DNA of 64,000 nt from positions 124,001 through 188,000 of the forward strand of contig JADFUC010000749.1 in NCBI GenBank assembly GCA_019722365.1, written 5' to 3'. Position numbers and translations under genes: made by a program. The notes below the pieces were generated by a model. That model was not told where the DNA came from. It did not search any database and saw only the letters and a list, made by a program, of their open reading frames with translations. This DNA is from Lithospermum erythrorhizon (lineage: Eukaryota; Streptophyta; Magnoliopsida; Boraginales; Boraginaceae). Within the stretch, counting starts at the first letter, position 1. Every line of letters starts with the position of its first letter. Positions 43,500-55,650 of this stretch are shown piece after piece.

Positions 43500-46310
43500 G
43501 GACCGCGGGTAGCTGGGTATCTGGGACGCCGGGGAGGGCAGAGTGTCGCTCCTCGAATCGTAAGCCGAGGTCATAGGTCTAAGACGAGGATGCGAAGTCT
43601 GTAGGCCGATCCGGCCGCCATCTACTGAACCGACGGCACAGTCTGCATTTACTCCCTACCGACGACCAGCATCCAGTCAGCAGTGAGCACGCACTCCCAC
43701 GCAGTTTGTAACATGTTCATAAAGTTGGCTAGCTGGCCCTTGAGGCCTACCATCTCTTCCTTCAAGCCCATTGGTCGACGTATTCTCCGGCCCATCTGCC
43801 GAGCGGGATTGGTAGCCCGTGACCTCTAGCTTCTACTCAAGGGCCTTGTTCCTCTCCTCCTCCTCCTCCTCCTCGCACCTACGCTATAGATCCTCTATAA
43901 TCGCCATAGCGCAGCGCCGTACGCGACGGACCAAGATCTATAAATGGCCCTCAATAAATGAGGTAAAACCGCCTCCAAGTATCCGGTCTTTCCCCAATCC
44001 TACCCTCATCAAGGCTTAGTCCTGGCCCACAACGCCTTGTCCCATGGAGCTTCAGAAGGGGTCCGGTCCTCCTATATAACTCGGGGAAGGCCAGGTACTC
44101 CTCCTAAAAGTCATAGAAACATAAGAATGAAAAATTACTTATAATTAAAATTTAACTTTTAAAGAATAGAAACTTACATAAGCCGGCTCCAATCTCGGGT
44201 TGTAGACGTCCCCCGTCGGTTCTTCTGTTGCCTTGTCCTTCTTCTAGTTAAGACCAATAAGAATATTCAACTGCGAAGGACGCTTCCCAGTCCTCTTGTC
44301 CTAAAACACAATTAAATATGTAGTTAATAACCCTAAAAGATAAAAATACAAATTTAATAGTAAAAAAAAATTAAATCCAAACTTACTTCCTGATACACCC
44401 GCTCATTAAGGTTTTTGCTCCCGAGGGTACGTATCGCAGCCCCATCTGGGCCCGGCCCACGTAACTCACGTAGCCTGGCTCAGCCTCGCGCGCTATCACC
44501 TCTCGCTTCATCCCGCACTAATAAGCGACATACTTCTCCCATACCCCTGGATCTTGGATCCAATCGGGGCACGACGTCCCAAGGAGCAACGAGACATCGT
44601 CTACACCATGCTACTGTATCGCATTAGCTTTTCCCTTTGTCGCGATGTCGCCACTGGCTCCGTCGCTTGTCTCCAAATATCCTGGTCTGTTTAATGGTCC
44701 CTCCTTGAATTTCATATTGATCCTGAAACAAATACAAAATTAAGTTAGTAAAAGTTTACAATTCAAAAATTAAACAACATTTATAACGACACATCAGAAG
44801 AATAGTGAAGCCATAAATCTTCGACTTTCTTCCTTTGTTTGGCCCCTGGAGAATCTGGGAACTCCATGACCAATAATCCTAACATAAACAAACAAATATG
44901 ATTTGATACAAATGATAAATATAAATATTAACTTCCTCTCCCCGACACGCCGAGAGGACCCGAGACTATTGGGGCCGCGTACCCGACCACTACTCTCCGG
45001 GACTGTAGTTGTTGGAAATATAAGATATTTGAAATAGTTCCTGTTGAAAAATTCGATTGTACAACCAATTTACTCATTTAAGTTTATGTTTGTATATACG
45101 TTCGATTAAATTGTAATGTTCGTATTAGGATACTCGATATGACATTAGGGGTTATGATGGCTTACTAGGGTCCGCTTATAACCAATATACTCACATATAA
45201 TGTTCGGTTAACAATTATTAGTATAAGGCTTTTGTCAAGAGCCTAAGAGGTCACACACATACAACGAAAGCGAGTAATAATTTAATTATGGGGTTTAAAA
45301 TGGATCAATGTAAGAACATTAGGGCAAAATTCCAATTGTTGGAACTCACCCCTAGTTCGATTTGGAGAGTAACGGGTAAAGTCAAGGCGGTTCCGCATCT
45401 TCCTTTAATCGTTATCAATATTCTTACCTAACCACTAACATGCCTTTATTTTAGTAATTTGCAAGGAGAAGATTATGTAACACCCTCCTTAGTCGACTAT
45501 TTTGAGGAGGTGGAAGAGTTTTGCTTAACTCTCCACAAAAGCCTAAAACTAGGGATTTTGATGCCTATATAAAGGCCATCGTCAGGGTAAGAATCAAGCC
45601 ATTCACTTTTGGTATTCACTTTTAAGTAGCGCAAAACCTCTTCCATCTCTTCTCTTATGGTCGACTAGTAGGTAGGAAAATCCCTTCGGATTTTTCAGCC
45701 CAACATCTTCCGTAGTTCAATATTAAAGGAGTTCTAATAAAACTCTCTGAGGGACTTGTTCACTCATTGGTATGGACAATCTTAGAGGCATTCTACCTCG
45801 AGTGCTCAAGCGGGTCTTCAAGTAATATTCCGCCGCTTATTTTTATGTCTCTTAATTATTGTTTACACAACTGGTAGTAATAATGGGATTCGTATCCATA
45901 GTATTGTTAGAATATTATTTATACGTTAGAAACACCAATAAGAGTGGCCGGCCAGATAGACGCTGCGGGAGACAAATATCCTCACCACCCATTCCCTCAT
46001 CATCAGATGGCTCTGTATCCTCATCGACGAGAGCTCTAGGTCACCGACATCGGCGTGGTGACGCATCGCCGACTACTCGACGGGCGCCGAGCATTCTTGA
46101 CGGATGTCGCCGATCGACAAGAGGAGTCGACGACGGCAGCGCATATCATCCTCGGATCACGACGTAGTCGGGTACGCCGAGGAGCGCCAGCGTAGATGGC
46201 TCTATACGCGGTCGGATTACTACCCCTCGGCCTCTACGGCATCCATCCCAGTTTCCCATTCGCGCTGCATTTCACAATTCTTCATCGAATCGAAATCTTA
46301 CCACCACGAG
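43500..46310 (-). pseudogene. CACTA second gene, TNPA-like (Ptta/En/Spm type)
   Basis: Minus-strand pieces: 45940-46310 is a G+C-rich first part; 44790-44880 carries EFPDSPGAKQRKKVEDL; 44490-44560 carries WIQDPGVWEKYVAY; 44170-44300 carries KRTGKRPSQLNILIGLN and GDVYNPRLEPAYV. About 43600-44070 carries a long C-terminal region with alanine- and glutamate-rich, coiled-coil-like parts. The TGKRPSQLNI and VWEKYVAYWC-like blocks match the plant transposase family Ptta/En/Spm, whose members bind subterminal repeats. A solo LTR sits in an intron or exon at 45010-45873. Stops and frame changes are frequent. Confidence 0.65.
45010..45873 (+). mobile_element. Solo LTR (TGTTGGAAAT family), second copy
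   Basis: It begins TGTTGGAAATATAAG and is flanked by GTAGT on both sides (45005-45009 and 45874-45878), a 5-bp duplication of LTR elements. CTATATAAAGG at about 45566 is the TATA box. It is clearly diverged from the copy at 42555. It lies in the CACTA second gene. Confidence 0.6.
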
Positions 46311-46344
46311 GACCCAAAAGAACCTATGTTTTCAAAGTTCAAAC

Positions 46345-47110
46345 TCAACTAAAATTAAGACAACACAATTCAACTCAATTCAATTCAAGTCAAATCCAAT
46401 TCGATATGTATTCAAACTCAAATCTAATTCAAACTCAATTCAATTCAAATAAAATCTAATGCAAACTCAATTCAATTCAAACTTAATTCAATTCAAATCA
46501 AATCTAGTTCAAACTCAATTCAATTTAATTCAAATCTAATTCAATCCAATTCAAACTCAAATCAATTCAATTCAAGACAAAGTCAAATCCAATTCGATCT
46601 CTATTCAGTCCAATTATCAAAATTAAACTATCCAATTCAATTCAAATCAATTCATTAACCCCAAATTCTAACAAAAAATTAACAATTCAAAAAAATGAAT
46701 TAAAAAAATTCCTTTAATAACAATTGAATCAATTTCCAATTACCACAATTCAATTAAATGAATTAAACGAATTCAATTACCCAATTCAATCAATCAAACA
46801 CAATTCAATCAATTCTCAATTAAACACAATTCAATCTAACTAATAAAATCGAATTAAAAGAATAATTATAATTAAACCGAATTAAACTTATAACTAAACG
46901 AATTAAAATGAATAAAACCAAAATAAAAATGAATTAAACTTATAATTAATCTAACTAATCGAATTAAAATCATAATCATTTACAACTTATAATCAAACTA
47001 ATCAAAGTTATAATTAAAATAATTAAATGAATTAAAATCATAATTAAACAAATAATTATACAATAAAAAATTGAATATACAACAAATAATTAAAACAATA
47101 AACCAAAACA
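46345..47110. repeat. AATTCAA-type low-complexity array in CACTA
   Basis: CAATTCAA, CAAATC and AACTCAATT words alternate without a strict period to about 46850, then grade into AATTAAA-type repeats. There is no coding capacity. It lies between the TNPA-like gene and the right subterminal region. Confidence 0.75.
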
Positions 47111-47369
47111 AAAAAAGGTAAAAAATGACTTATTACCTTGAATTCATGCCATGAGGCCGGGATGTAGGTAAGCCGTTACTTTGTAGCGGTCGCCGGGAAA
47201 ATTAGGCGTCAAGCCAAGGCCAAGGGCGGTTACGTCGAAAAGTGATGGCTAAGTTAATCAAAAAATTACGAAAAAATGTATAGGAAAAGGCGAGGTTTTT
47301 TTTACATGTTGGTACATAAAAGATTGCAAATATTTCCAGAATTAATTAGTTTTCATTTAAATTTTCAAT

Positions 47370-47540
47370 TAATTAACGGTAATAATTAACCCGACACCTC
47401 ACCGGCGGTCCATATCCAACAAAATCAACTAAACAAAACTGAAAATTTCCGACATGGTACCAACGCTGACCTGACGCCAAGTTTGTTGCATTGGGGTCGG
47501 TGTTTTTCGCCCGACGCATCAGACCCATTTTCTAGTAGTG
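47370..47540. repeat. CACTA right subterminal repeats and TIR
   Basis: Words CCGACACCTCACCGGCGG, CCGACATGG, ACGCTGACCTGACGCC and CCCGACGCATC lead to the terminal CTAGTAGTG. Confidence 0.75.
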
Positions 47541-47765
47541 TGTTCTTGATCTTGATTTAAGTTTTAGTTGAAAGGCTTGACCGGGTTAATCTTGAAATAG
47601 GTTTGGATGATTGAAAGGGATGACTTCAGGATGTATTAGCAACATATTCCTAATCTTGCTTGATTTGAGTTTTAGTTCAATGGGTTGGCCGTCTTAATCT
47701 TGAAATTGGCTTGAGTGTTTGAAAGGGATGACTTCAGGAGCCTATTTAGTATTTTCTTACACTTT
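47541..47765. repeat. Minisatellite, right of CACTA
   Basis: Two units of about 100 bp with TTCTTGATCTTGATTTAAG / CTAATCTTGCTTGATTTGAG, then GTTTTAGTT, AATCTTGAAAT(A/T)GG, and GATTGAAAGGGATGACTTCAGGA / GTTTGAAAGGGATGACTTCAGGA. This is the continuation of the unit at 38400-38591. Confidence 0.75.
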
Positions 47766-48015
47766 CTACCCTTGATGCCCTTTGCAAAAATTGTACATCT
47801 ATTCAATCTCTTCAAGAATAAATATCATGATTTTAATTAATCTTTCTTATTATCTATTAAAAAAAAAAACAACTCAATCCTTTGATTGTTTCTATATATC
47901 AGTGATTAATTCTTACAACTATATCTTGGAGGTGTTGGACTTTGTTTATAATTTCTAGGTTCAATTCCACCTAGCTAGAATCAAAAGGAAATAATTGAAG
48001 TAGTTCAGGGTCATA

Positions 48016-48060
48016 TAATCACTTCATATGGTTTAACGTCACTTCATATGGTTTAACGTA
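48016..48060. repeat. Tandem duplication of 21 bp
   Basis: CACTTCATATGGTTTAACGT is present twice in a row with no change, suggesting a recent slip. Confidence 0.9.
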
Positions 48061-48430
48061 CTAGTAAAGGAGAAGCATTAATGTGATTTACTTAATCGAT
48101 TTATTAAATATTCATATATTTTTATGCTAAATTAAATCATTTTAAACCTGTATAAAAACTTATACTCCTTCAAATTTTTTCTAATTAGCTTTTATTTTAT
48201 GAAGAGAATAACTATTTAAATATAATATAAAAAATTATAATAAAATACAATGTCCATAGAGAGATATTATACCAAACTGAGATGTCCATAGAGAGATACA
48301 AATATTACTTTAGCATCTTGATGTCCTCTGACTAAATATATTGACGAATTGATCATCGATATAGTATAACTGAATTATTTTCTTTTATGTCGGTTAAATT
48401 GGTATGATTTAAAAAGTATAATTTAAATTT
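48058..48430. repeat. Dispersed repeat, about 370 bp, copy 1
   Basis: It begins ACTAGTAAAGGAGAAG and resembles 63619-64000 throughout, including the words GAGATGTCCATAGAGAGATACAAATATT / GAGATGCCCACAAAGAGATACAAATATT and ATTGATCATC. A shorter relative lies at 61370-61500. Within it, TGTCCATAGAGAGATA is itself doubled. The type is unknown. Confidence 0.65.
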
Positions 48431-48619
48431 TTGTGGATCTCAATATATAAAATTCTTATCTATAGGAAATTACATAACAACAACAACAACAATAATGATG
48501 TAATTCTACACAAAGTATATGATTATTCAACTAATACTTATTATAATAATAATAACAATAGTTCTATAAATAATAATAGTAATAATTTTATACAAAGCAT
48601 AAGATTATCTAACTAACAC

Positions 48620-48620
48620 C

Positions 48621-48677
<57 letters not shown>
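48620..48677. repeat. (AAT)n microsatellite
   Basis: A near-perfect AAT repeat of about 55 bp. Confidence 0.95.
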
Positions 48678-48678
<1 letters not shown>

Positions 48679-48800
48679 GTTCTACATAAAATATATTATT
48701 ATTTAGCTAATAACACCAATTATTAAAAAATAAAAATGTCATATGATGATAAAACCATATTGATGAAAGGAGTAATAAATTAATAATATATAATATATGA

Positions 48801-48803
<3 letters not shown>

Positions 48804-48833
<30 letters not shown>
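48804..48833. repeat. (TA)n microsatellite
   Basis: A pure TA repeat. Confidence 0.95.
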
Positions 48834-48835
<2 letters not shown>

Positions 48836-48894
48836 CATGCATTCTTGTGAATTGAATCATAAACATTATACATGCAAAATTGAGAAAAATATTG

Positions 48895-49110
48895 TGTTCT
48901 TCAATGCATTGATTTGAATCATTATCATTAAACATGCATTGGAGATAATAAATAAATAAAGTTAATTAAAAGTGGGGATTTACCTAATTTATAATATATA
49001 TATAAATATGAAAAATAATCAGGTTCTTTAATGCATTCATTTGAATTATTAAACATGCATTGGAGATAATAAATAAATAAAGTTAATTAAAAAGTGGGAT
49101 GCACGGTAAT
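48895..49110. repeat. Tandem duplication, period about 125 bp
   Basis: GTTCTTCAATGCATT...AAACATGCATTGGAGATAATAAATAAATAAAGTTAATTAAAA is repeated at 49021-49105 with few changes. Confidence 0.85.
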
Positions 49111-49617
49111 TATAATATATATATATATATATGCCAAATATATGTGATGTATCATCCTCAAACCGTACATATAATATTATGAATCATTTTCATATTTAAG
49201 GATATGTTTTCCTTTCTCATTATTGCTCCATGTTTCACTTCACCACAAACCAAGGAAGGAACAATTTAATCAACTATTCAATTAATTAATTTTATGATTA
49301 TAGTTTAATTTTTTTTTAGTTTGTGCACTTATCATTTCCTTGTATTACGTTGTAAAAATTAAACTTGTTTATTGAATCGTGAACTAATTAAAATACGGCC
49401 GAATTATTTTACTTATATAGAAAATGATCGAAATAGAAATTAAAATACGGAGAAACCCATGAAAAGAATCAAGTTCCTCGCTCTTCAAGAATCAAGGCGA
49501 TTTATGTCCATATTATTATAGACAATACAGAGTACTCCATAAATTATAGTCACAACTCATAGATAGTCAAGTAGTTGCCTCATATATGCATGTATAAAGT
49601 ATGATGGATACTTAATA

Positions 49618-49872
49618 CTCCCTCTATGCCAAAAAGATTGACTTTTCATGGTCAAAGTTAGCAAACTTTAGAATCTTGATTAACATGCAAAACTTCGATT
49701 TGAATCAAAATTATCAATTTAATAGAAAAATATGTTGAAAATACTAAATATTGATATATTATTTCCAAACAATATATAACAAATTAAAAGTTATTTAAGT
49801 TTAAAATTAAAAAAAAACTCAACTATTAAAATTCAAAATGTGACAATCTTAAGGATTAAGTGGAGGGTGAAG
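49618..49872. mobile_element. Stowaway-like MITE
   Basis: It begins CTCCCTCTATGCCAAAAAG after TA and ends CTTAAGGATTAAGTGGAGGG...TA. The ends are imperfect inverted repeats of the plant Stowaway consensus (CTCCCTCCGTCCC), with AAAAAGATTG on the left mirrored by CAATCTTAAGG on the right. Its size of 255 bp, A+T-rich middle and TA duplication all fit. Confidence 0.75.
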
Positions 49873-49874
49873 TA

Positions 49875-51182
49875 ATCTATTAACTCATGAAGTATTAATT
49901 AAGAGTAAGGGAATTATTAATTAAAAGATAATATTTTTGCTTGACTTTTTAGATTTTAGAGAAAGCTAATTTTAAGAATTAATAACGCCAAGTTTTAAAA
50001 AACACAAATCCTTATTCGGATTTTTATATATATTAATATATATCATGACTGGGGCCCTACTTTGTTCTTATATGTGGGACCCAATTTTTTATGATCTGGT
50101 CAAGATCGAGAAGCTCACGTAGAAGTTGGAAGTACATGTTAAGAAATTTATGGGGTTCCATTTCTAAAATAATTAATAGTTGGAGTAACTCGAGAATATA
50201 CACACATCTCGTATACTTTGACATAATTAATAAATAACAATTTCACATTTAATATTCTTACTGTTTAGAAATTCTGATTGTGTACAAATAAAGGAATGGT
50301 ACAACACACGTATTCTTAATTTCTTATGATGATATGGTGAGATGTTTATCGAAACAAATGAGATCAAATGGTGGCCTTGATAATGATTAACGAAGCAAGT
50401 CGTTTTCCATTTGCATCCTTGCATGCCTACTTTTTTAATGTAGAAGTTGAGTATATAATAATCGACATTATTACATGGTGCCAATAACTTGAATGAAACG
50501 AGACTTTTAAATGAAGAAACCAGATATTTTGGGATCTTCTATGATTATTTATTGATTCTTGAAATATCAAACCAAAGACAAGATGATTAGAGCCACACAT
50601 ATGACATTTATGGTTACTTAATTAAACTAATTGATGAAGAAATCATTGATTTTGGGACATTGTAATCAGAAGATTGAAAGTCCCTTGAAACATTAACCCC
50701 TCAACAAATTTGCTGACATTGGTTACCAATATTTTCTTGAATAAAAGATTAGGAGAGCCGTCTATTGCATTCTTTAAACAACATTGTTGACTTGCTTGAG
50801 ATTTCATTTTTTTGTGGAGTGTAGTTTTACACTTTCACGACGTGCATGAAAGATTGTGATCAATGAATAGGGTCCTCATCTGAAACATGGTTTGCAAGAT
50901 TTTGGGGAGAAAAATATTACTTCAGTCCCTATTTTAATGAGATGGTGTCTTTTAGGTATTGAACTTTTATCATAATTATCAATCTGATGTATTTACCTCT
51001 TTAATATCTCTTCAACATGTGGTGATATAAGCATTATAACGGCCAGGTGTACCCGGCATAACTCCATTAATAAAGAATTGTTGTTACGCAAACACTCGCC
51101 TCATACAGCCACACCACTTTGATAAGGAGTTAGCTAGCAAACTTTGTGTTGAAGTCTTTTAAAGGAAAGTTCTAGTCTACTT
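49875..51182. other. Intergenic, A+T-rich
   Basis: An open frame on the minus strand at 50227-50484 has no recognised domain, and I do not call it a gene. No other repeat was seen before the gypsy element. Confidence 0.4.
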
Positions 51183-52037
51183 CAGAATTCATTCCGCCTG
51201 CGCCGCCGCCAAGAGGCCAGTAGCCATTATAACTCGAACACCAGAATCACCAAACCGATGGACGACTCTAGTTTAAAAACTACTGCTTCCTTCCAAAAAA
51301 TATGATTACATATAATATTTCCAAAATAATCACAGCTTTAAAAAATTTACAATCCATCAAAAGGATATCTAACCAACCAACTCCATATATATATACAACA
51401 TATATCCCAAATAAACAAAAGAATGCCGGCAAGGCTACAAACGAGAGTAAATACTTTTCGTATCACAAACGACAACCGACAAGTGCTAAAGTTTCAAAAA
51501 TAAAGTACAACAATCAAAACAATGACAACACATCAAAATCGACTGCGGAGGATCCTCCTCGCCACCCGGACAAGCCACCTAGCCACTGAACAAAAACTCT
51601 CAAACAGCTTCTTGGCTCAACCGCCAACCCGGCACAAATGAAATGCCCCCAAAGTCGGGGTGCGCGACATGCCGGGGTTTAGTGAAACTTAACAGTAGGG
51701 TGAACTTACCACGCTGAACTAGCTCTACTAATAATATAATAGTCGATATGAATAAAAATACATATCCGTGACTACCTAAAAAGGCCATACAACATAATTC
51801 CAATGCAGTTTCGACATAATACACGTAAGATATAATGGAAGGTTTCAATAAGCACACAATTCCAACAAAGCAAATCAAAGAGGACTCAACAACGACTAAA
51901 ACTCTAGTCATCAAAACCCTCCGATCTCTCACATCTCCACCAAGATACTAACCTCTAACGCATATGCTCAACTGCCTACCCGCAGGAACGGGACTAATCA
52001 ATAACACCCTCAAGACTTTGAAGATAGCGCCAAAAAC

Positions 52038-52216
52038 CGCACTTATACACAAAGTATAAGGCACATCGCACTTATACACAAAGTATAAGGCACATTGCAC
52101 TCATAAAGCTCAAGTTATTGGGCACACCGCTCTTATACACTAAGTATAAGACACAATCGCTTCTTATACACTAAGTATACAAGACACCGCACTATACACA
52201 AAGTATAAAGCGCCAA
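52038..52216. repeat. Palindromic 29-bp tandem array in gypsy 3' LTR
   Basis: About six units of the form CGCACTTATACACAAAGTATAAGGCACA, each an imperfect hairpin with CTTATAC and GTATAAG arms. Three units are corrupted. Confidence 0.85.
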
Positions 52217-52483
52217 TATCGCCGCATATCCCGCAAGCGTGAACGGTGAGTCACCTAACCCCTAATCATCCCAACTATTGTGGTCACATCCTCGATACTC
52301 AACGCCAAACTCCTGGATAACCCAAACAAATTTTACTCTACTCCCAAACAAGATATAAACAAGTAGCCTAAAAACACATCCCACAATTGTAAATCAATCA
52401 TAACAAATTTACAAGTGCCACAAACATATTCAAAAGCTGTTTGACAAGGCCACGACGCATACCGACAAGGCCATTAAAGTTCT

Positions 52484-54696
52484 CAGAACGACTACCGAAG
52501 TCGTGACGCCTGCCGAGGTTGGAGTCGCTATCAACTCCGTATATCGGAGTCACTCCAATCGATGGTCGGCTAATTTAAAACACCTCCGTTTAAAAAACCA
52601 GTAGAACCTGACAGCCGATAAAATAGAACAGTTCGAACCCGAAAGCATCGACATACATACATAATTTAACCATCGTGGCGTTTCTAGCCAAACCCAAAAC
52701 ATAAATACACCACAAACAAATTAAGTCACAAATGTACCAAAACATCTTACAATTTCAAGACATTTGCAAACCAAAAATAATAACCGTTAGGACCGAAAAA
52801 TGAAAAGAGAGGACTGCCGAGGATCCTAGCCAACCGTCTCTCACCTAAATAAAGTCACCGAACACTCGCGAACTCAACTACTTCCAAAGGGCACCCGCTA
52901 ACTAAGGCGGAAAGTGGGTAAGCTCGATGCCTTAGTGGAACGGATCAAATCTTGACGGTAATCTCATCTATATCCGAATGAGATACAAGAAGGAATAAAT
53001 ATATATCGGTACTTAACAATAAGACGTGGGTAAATACAGCTTATACAAATATAATACGTAAATATGCTAACAATCACACATCATAGAAAATACTCACTCT
53101 AAATAAATGCACACACCAGAGAAAAACTCGATTCTTACGAACTCACATGCCATATATATCACATCACATAATCAAACAAAGAACCAAAGAAAAATTTCAC
53201 CCAACACGTTAATACTCACAAACTACAAATAAAATGATTTACAAAAGTGAAACCACAATAACATCATATATAACAATTCATCCTTTCTCCGCAGTGCTCA
53301 CCCTTCAACTCCCAACAACAACATATTCTTTTTCCCCGATGTGCCCACCCTTCTCGAACACCCAACATAATCATATCCTTTCCCCGGCAAAAGCCTACCC
53401 CTTCGAACACCCTACTATCTCAATCCACAAATCACACGTATTAATGTCAAACAAACATAAAAAACACACAACAGCTTCTTCAAAGTAACATCTATATCAC
53501 ACAATAATACAACCAAATCAGATAAAACCCGTGACTCACCAGATACACTCCCGTATACTTCCACAACACAATTATACTCAACATGAATATGTGAATACTC
53601 AAAGATAAACATACTCAAATATTACGCTAAAACATAAATGTACTCATACATAAATACCCTCCAATAAACACCCTCAAATACGATCTAATGTACTACCACA
53701 CGTTCAACAATTCACAAGCCTCACAACAATATACACCGATAGGTCCACAACACGTACATTGTCACAACTAACTTATCATACACAACACCCAAACATAAAT
53801 AAGATAAATGTCGAGTGATAAATCCCACCTTGGCTAAAACACTAGCTCAAGCAATAATCAATCCTCACGCCGTTCCCACGCCCGAACCGAATGCACACAT
53901 TACATAAAAAATAAAATCACAACTCAGAACTCAAGCTAATCTTTTTTATCCTAATTTAAATACCGCATTTCACTCATTTCCGTTATAAATTACAACTTAC
54001 GTAAAGATTACCGCTATGTTTCAATAACAACCTCGATGATAAACTTCACCAATTTACTAAATTCTATAATCACTTATATCTTATTCAACCCCCAACATTT
54101 CAAATAATTTTCTAATAATTCCAATTTCACCCTTCTCCCAACCAATTCTAACCATAACCCTCAATCCCTAATCCCTAAGTTCGCTTTTACTACCAAAAAA
54201 ATCCAATACGATTAATTCTTAAACCTATTTGTTCCCAACACCTAAAATTCATATTCGTATTCCAAAAACAATCACACACGATCCACTAACTTATTTACAT
54301 TAAGCACCACAATTTAGCGAAAGTCAACTCCACGACAATTCAAAAATCAATTCACTATAACAAAGACTTTCTACCCCAAATATCGATCATTATCAATCCC
54401 TATATTACAATTTAGGCCTGTGCAACGACTTATTCAATAATTTATCCAAAAATCCAAAGTCAACCCAAAATTCAAAAGTCAACCGGCCTCTAAAAACACC
54501 CAAAATTTCACATCAAACACCATTTCAATCCAAAGCTCGAGAATCGAGGGAGAAAATCGAGAAAGAAAATCAAGAAAAAAATGGCGACTTTTCGCCGGGT
54601 TGATCTCGGCCGACGCAGAGCGCGAAAGGAGTCAAGTTTGGGGTTTTTTGGGCTTAAGTGGGACTATTTAGGTGGGTCAAACTGCTGGGCCCAAAA
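52484..54696 (-). mobile_element. Gypsy LTR copy 4, inserted and truncated
   Basis: It begins CAGAACGACTACCGAAGTC, the same kind of start as the LTR at 58476, and has CAATCGATGG, then CACCTTGGCTAAAAC and a GTCAACCCAAA block like copies 1 and 3. It lacks the last part of the family, so its high end was lost at the junction with host LTR sequence (AGCCATTCTAGTTAAT at 54697). This is a deletion or recombination scar. Confidence 0.6.
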
Positions 54697-55535
54697 AAGC
54701 CATTCTAGTTAATCAGCAGGTCCCTAATTAACAATCTATACTCCAAAATATCAATTATAACTCAACTTGAAAATATTACTTTTTCAACCTAACTGCCTTT
54801 AATCAATTTTAAATCACCAATTTAACCTCACAATAGCTACAATAAGGTCCCAATTAAACTTCCTACACATTTAAAGTCTTAGAAAAATATCACCTGCAGT
54901 CAACTAAAACCTAAAAAGTCAATCTGCTTTAACGTCTCAAACAACTTTAATTCAAGAATTCATCACTTATATACATCAATATGTAAGCCATAACAAACTA
55001 AGATTCATCATAAAATTGAATTATGTAAAAAGTCAAATTAAAGTCAAATTCCTCAAAAATCACCCAAAAACGCTTATTTTCTATCTCAAAATCAGAGGAA
55101 AAGACGCTGGGAAACCTTAACAATCAACTTCGAGGATGTTTATGAGCCATAAAGCCGGGGCAACTGAAGACAAAATTTTGATGTCAAGCTGAGGGAGGTC
55201 TCGCTAAGCTTGCCAAGAAAGAGGAAGAAGAATTTGATATTTCGAGCTTTTAATAAATGATGATAGCGAGGAAAATGGAGCATTTAAATCCACTAAGTCA
55301 TATAGGAAAATCGCACAGAGTTTGCAGTTCGAACCAAGCTTAATCGAAAGCTTATCGAATCCACTTAACGATCTAACTTAAATTTCTAATCACACCGGCT
55401 ATTACTACAAATTTATAAATGCACTGCTCAAATAATTTACGAAATAATATTATCATCGAAATTATTTATACTTATCACCGGTCCCAATTTCACCGACCTA
55501 AATATATATATATTTTTTTATAACGGGTTATTACA

Positions 55536-55553
55536 ATCTACCCACCTAATAAA
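55536..55553 (-). other. Gypsy polypurine tract
   Basis: On the minus strand TTAGGTGGGTAGATTG runs into the LTR start TGTAATAACCC. Confidence 0.75.
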
Positions 55554-55650
55554 ATTTCGACCTCGAAATTTAACAACCCTCAAACAACCAAGAAGAACAA
55601 TATAATAACACAAAATCAAATATCATACAAAAAAAAAAGCAAATACTAAC

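Larger units (their letters stand above)
38592..47540 (-). mobile_element. CACTA (En/Spm) transposon with TGT duplication
   Basis: The left end starts CACTACTACAGAACAAGG. The right end, read in reverse, starts CACTACTAGAAAATGGGTC. The 3-bp duplication TGT is exact (38589-38591 and 47541-47543), which is the CACTA hallmark. Subterminal regions carry many copies of CCGACGC/GACGCC. It is about 8.95 kb long. It holds minus-strand remnants of TNP2-type and TNPA-like genes, and two nested solo LTRs. The transposase lacks its catalytic core, so it is non-autonomous. Confidence 0.9.
51183..55535 (-). repeat. Gypsy 3' LTR, chimeric (4.35 kb)
   Basis: 51183-52483 matches 58476-59770, and 54697-55535 matches 60257-61079. 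On the minus strand the LTR begins TGTAATAACCCG, right after the PPT. The middle (52484-54696) is from another gypsy LTR copy and replaces about 490 bp found in the partner LTR. Confidence 0.7.

Noticed and set aside
44415..44627. Plus-strand 70-codon Arg/Pro/Ser-rich frame
   Set aside because: Antisense to the TNPA-like exon with VWEKYVAY; composition follows from the G+C-rich exon.
50227..50484. 85-codon minus-strand open frame
   Set aside because: No recognised domain, no promoter or neighbouring exon, and a length common by chance.
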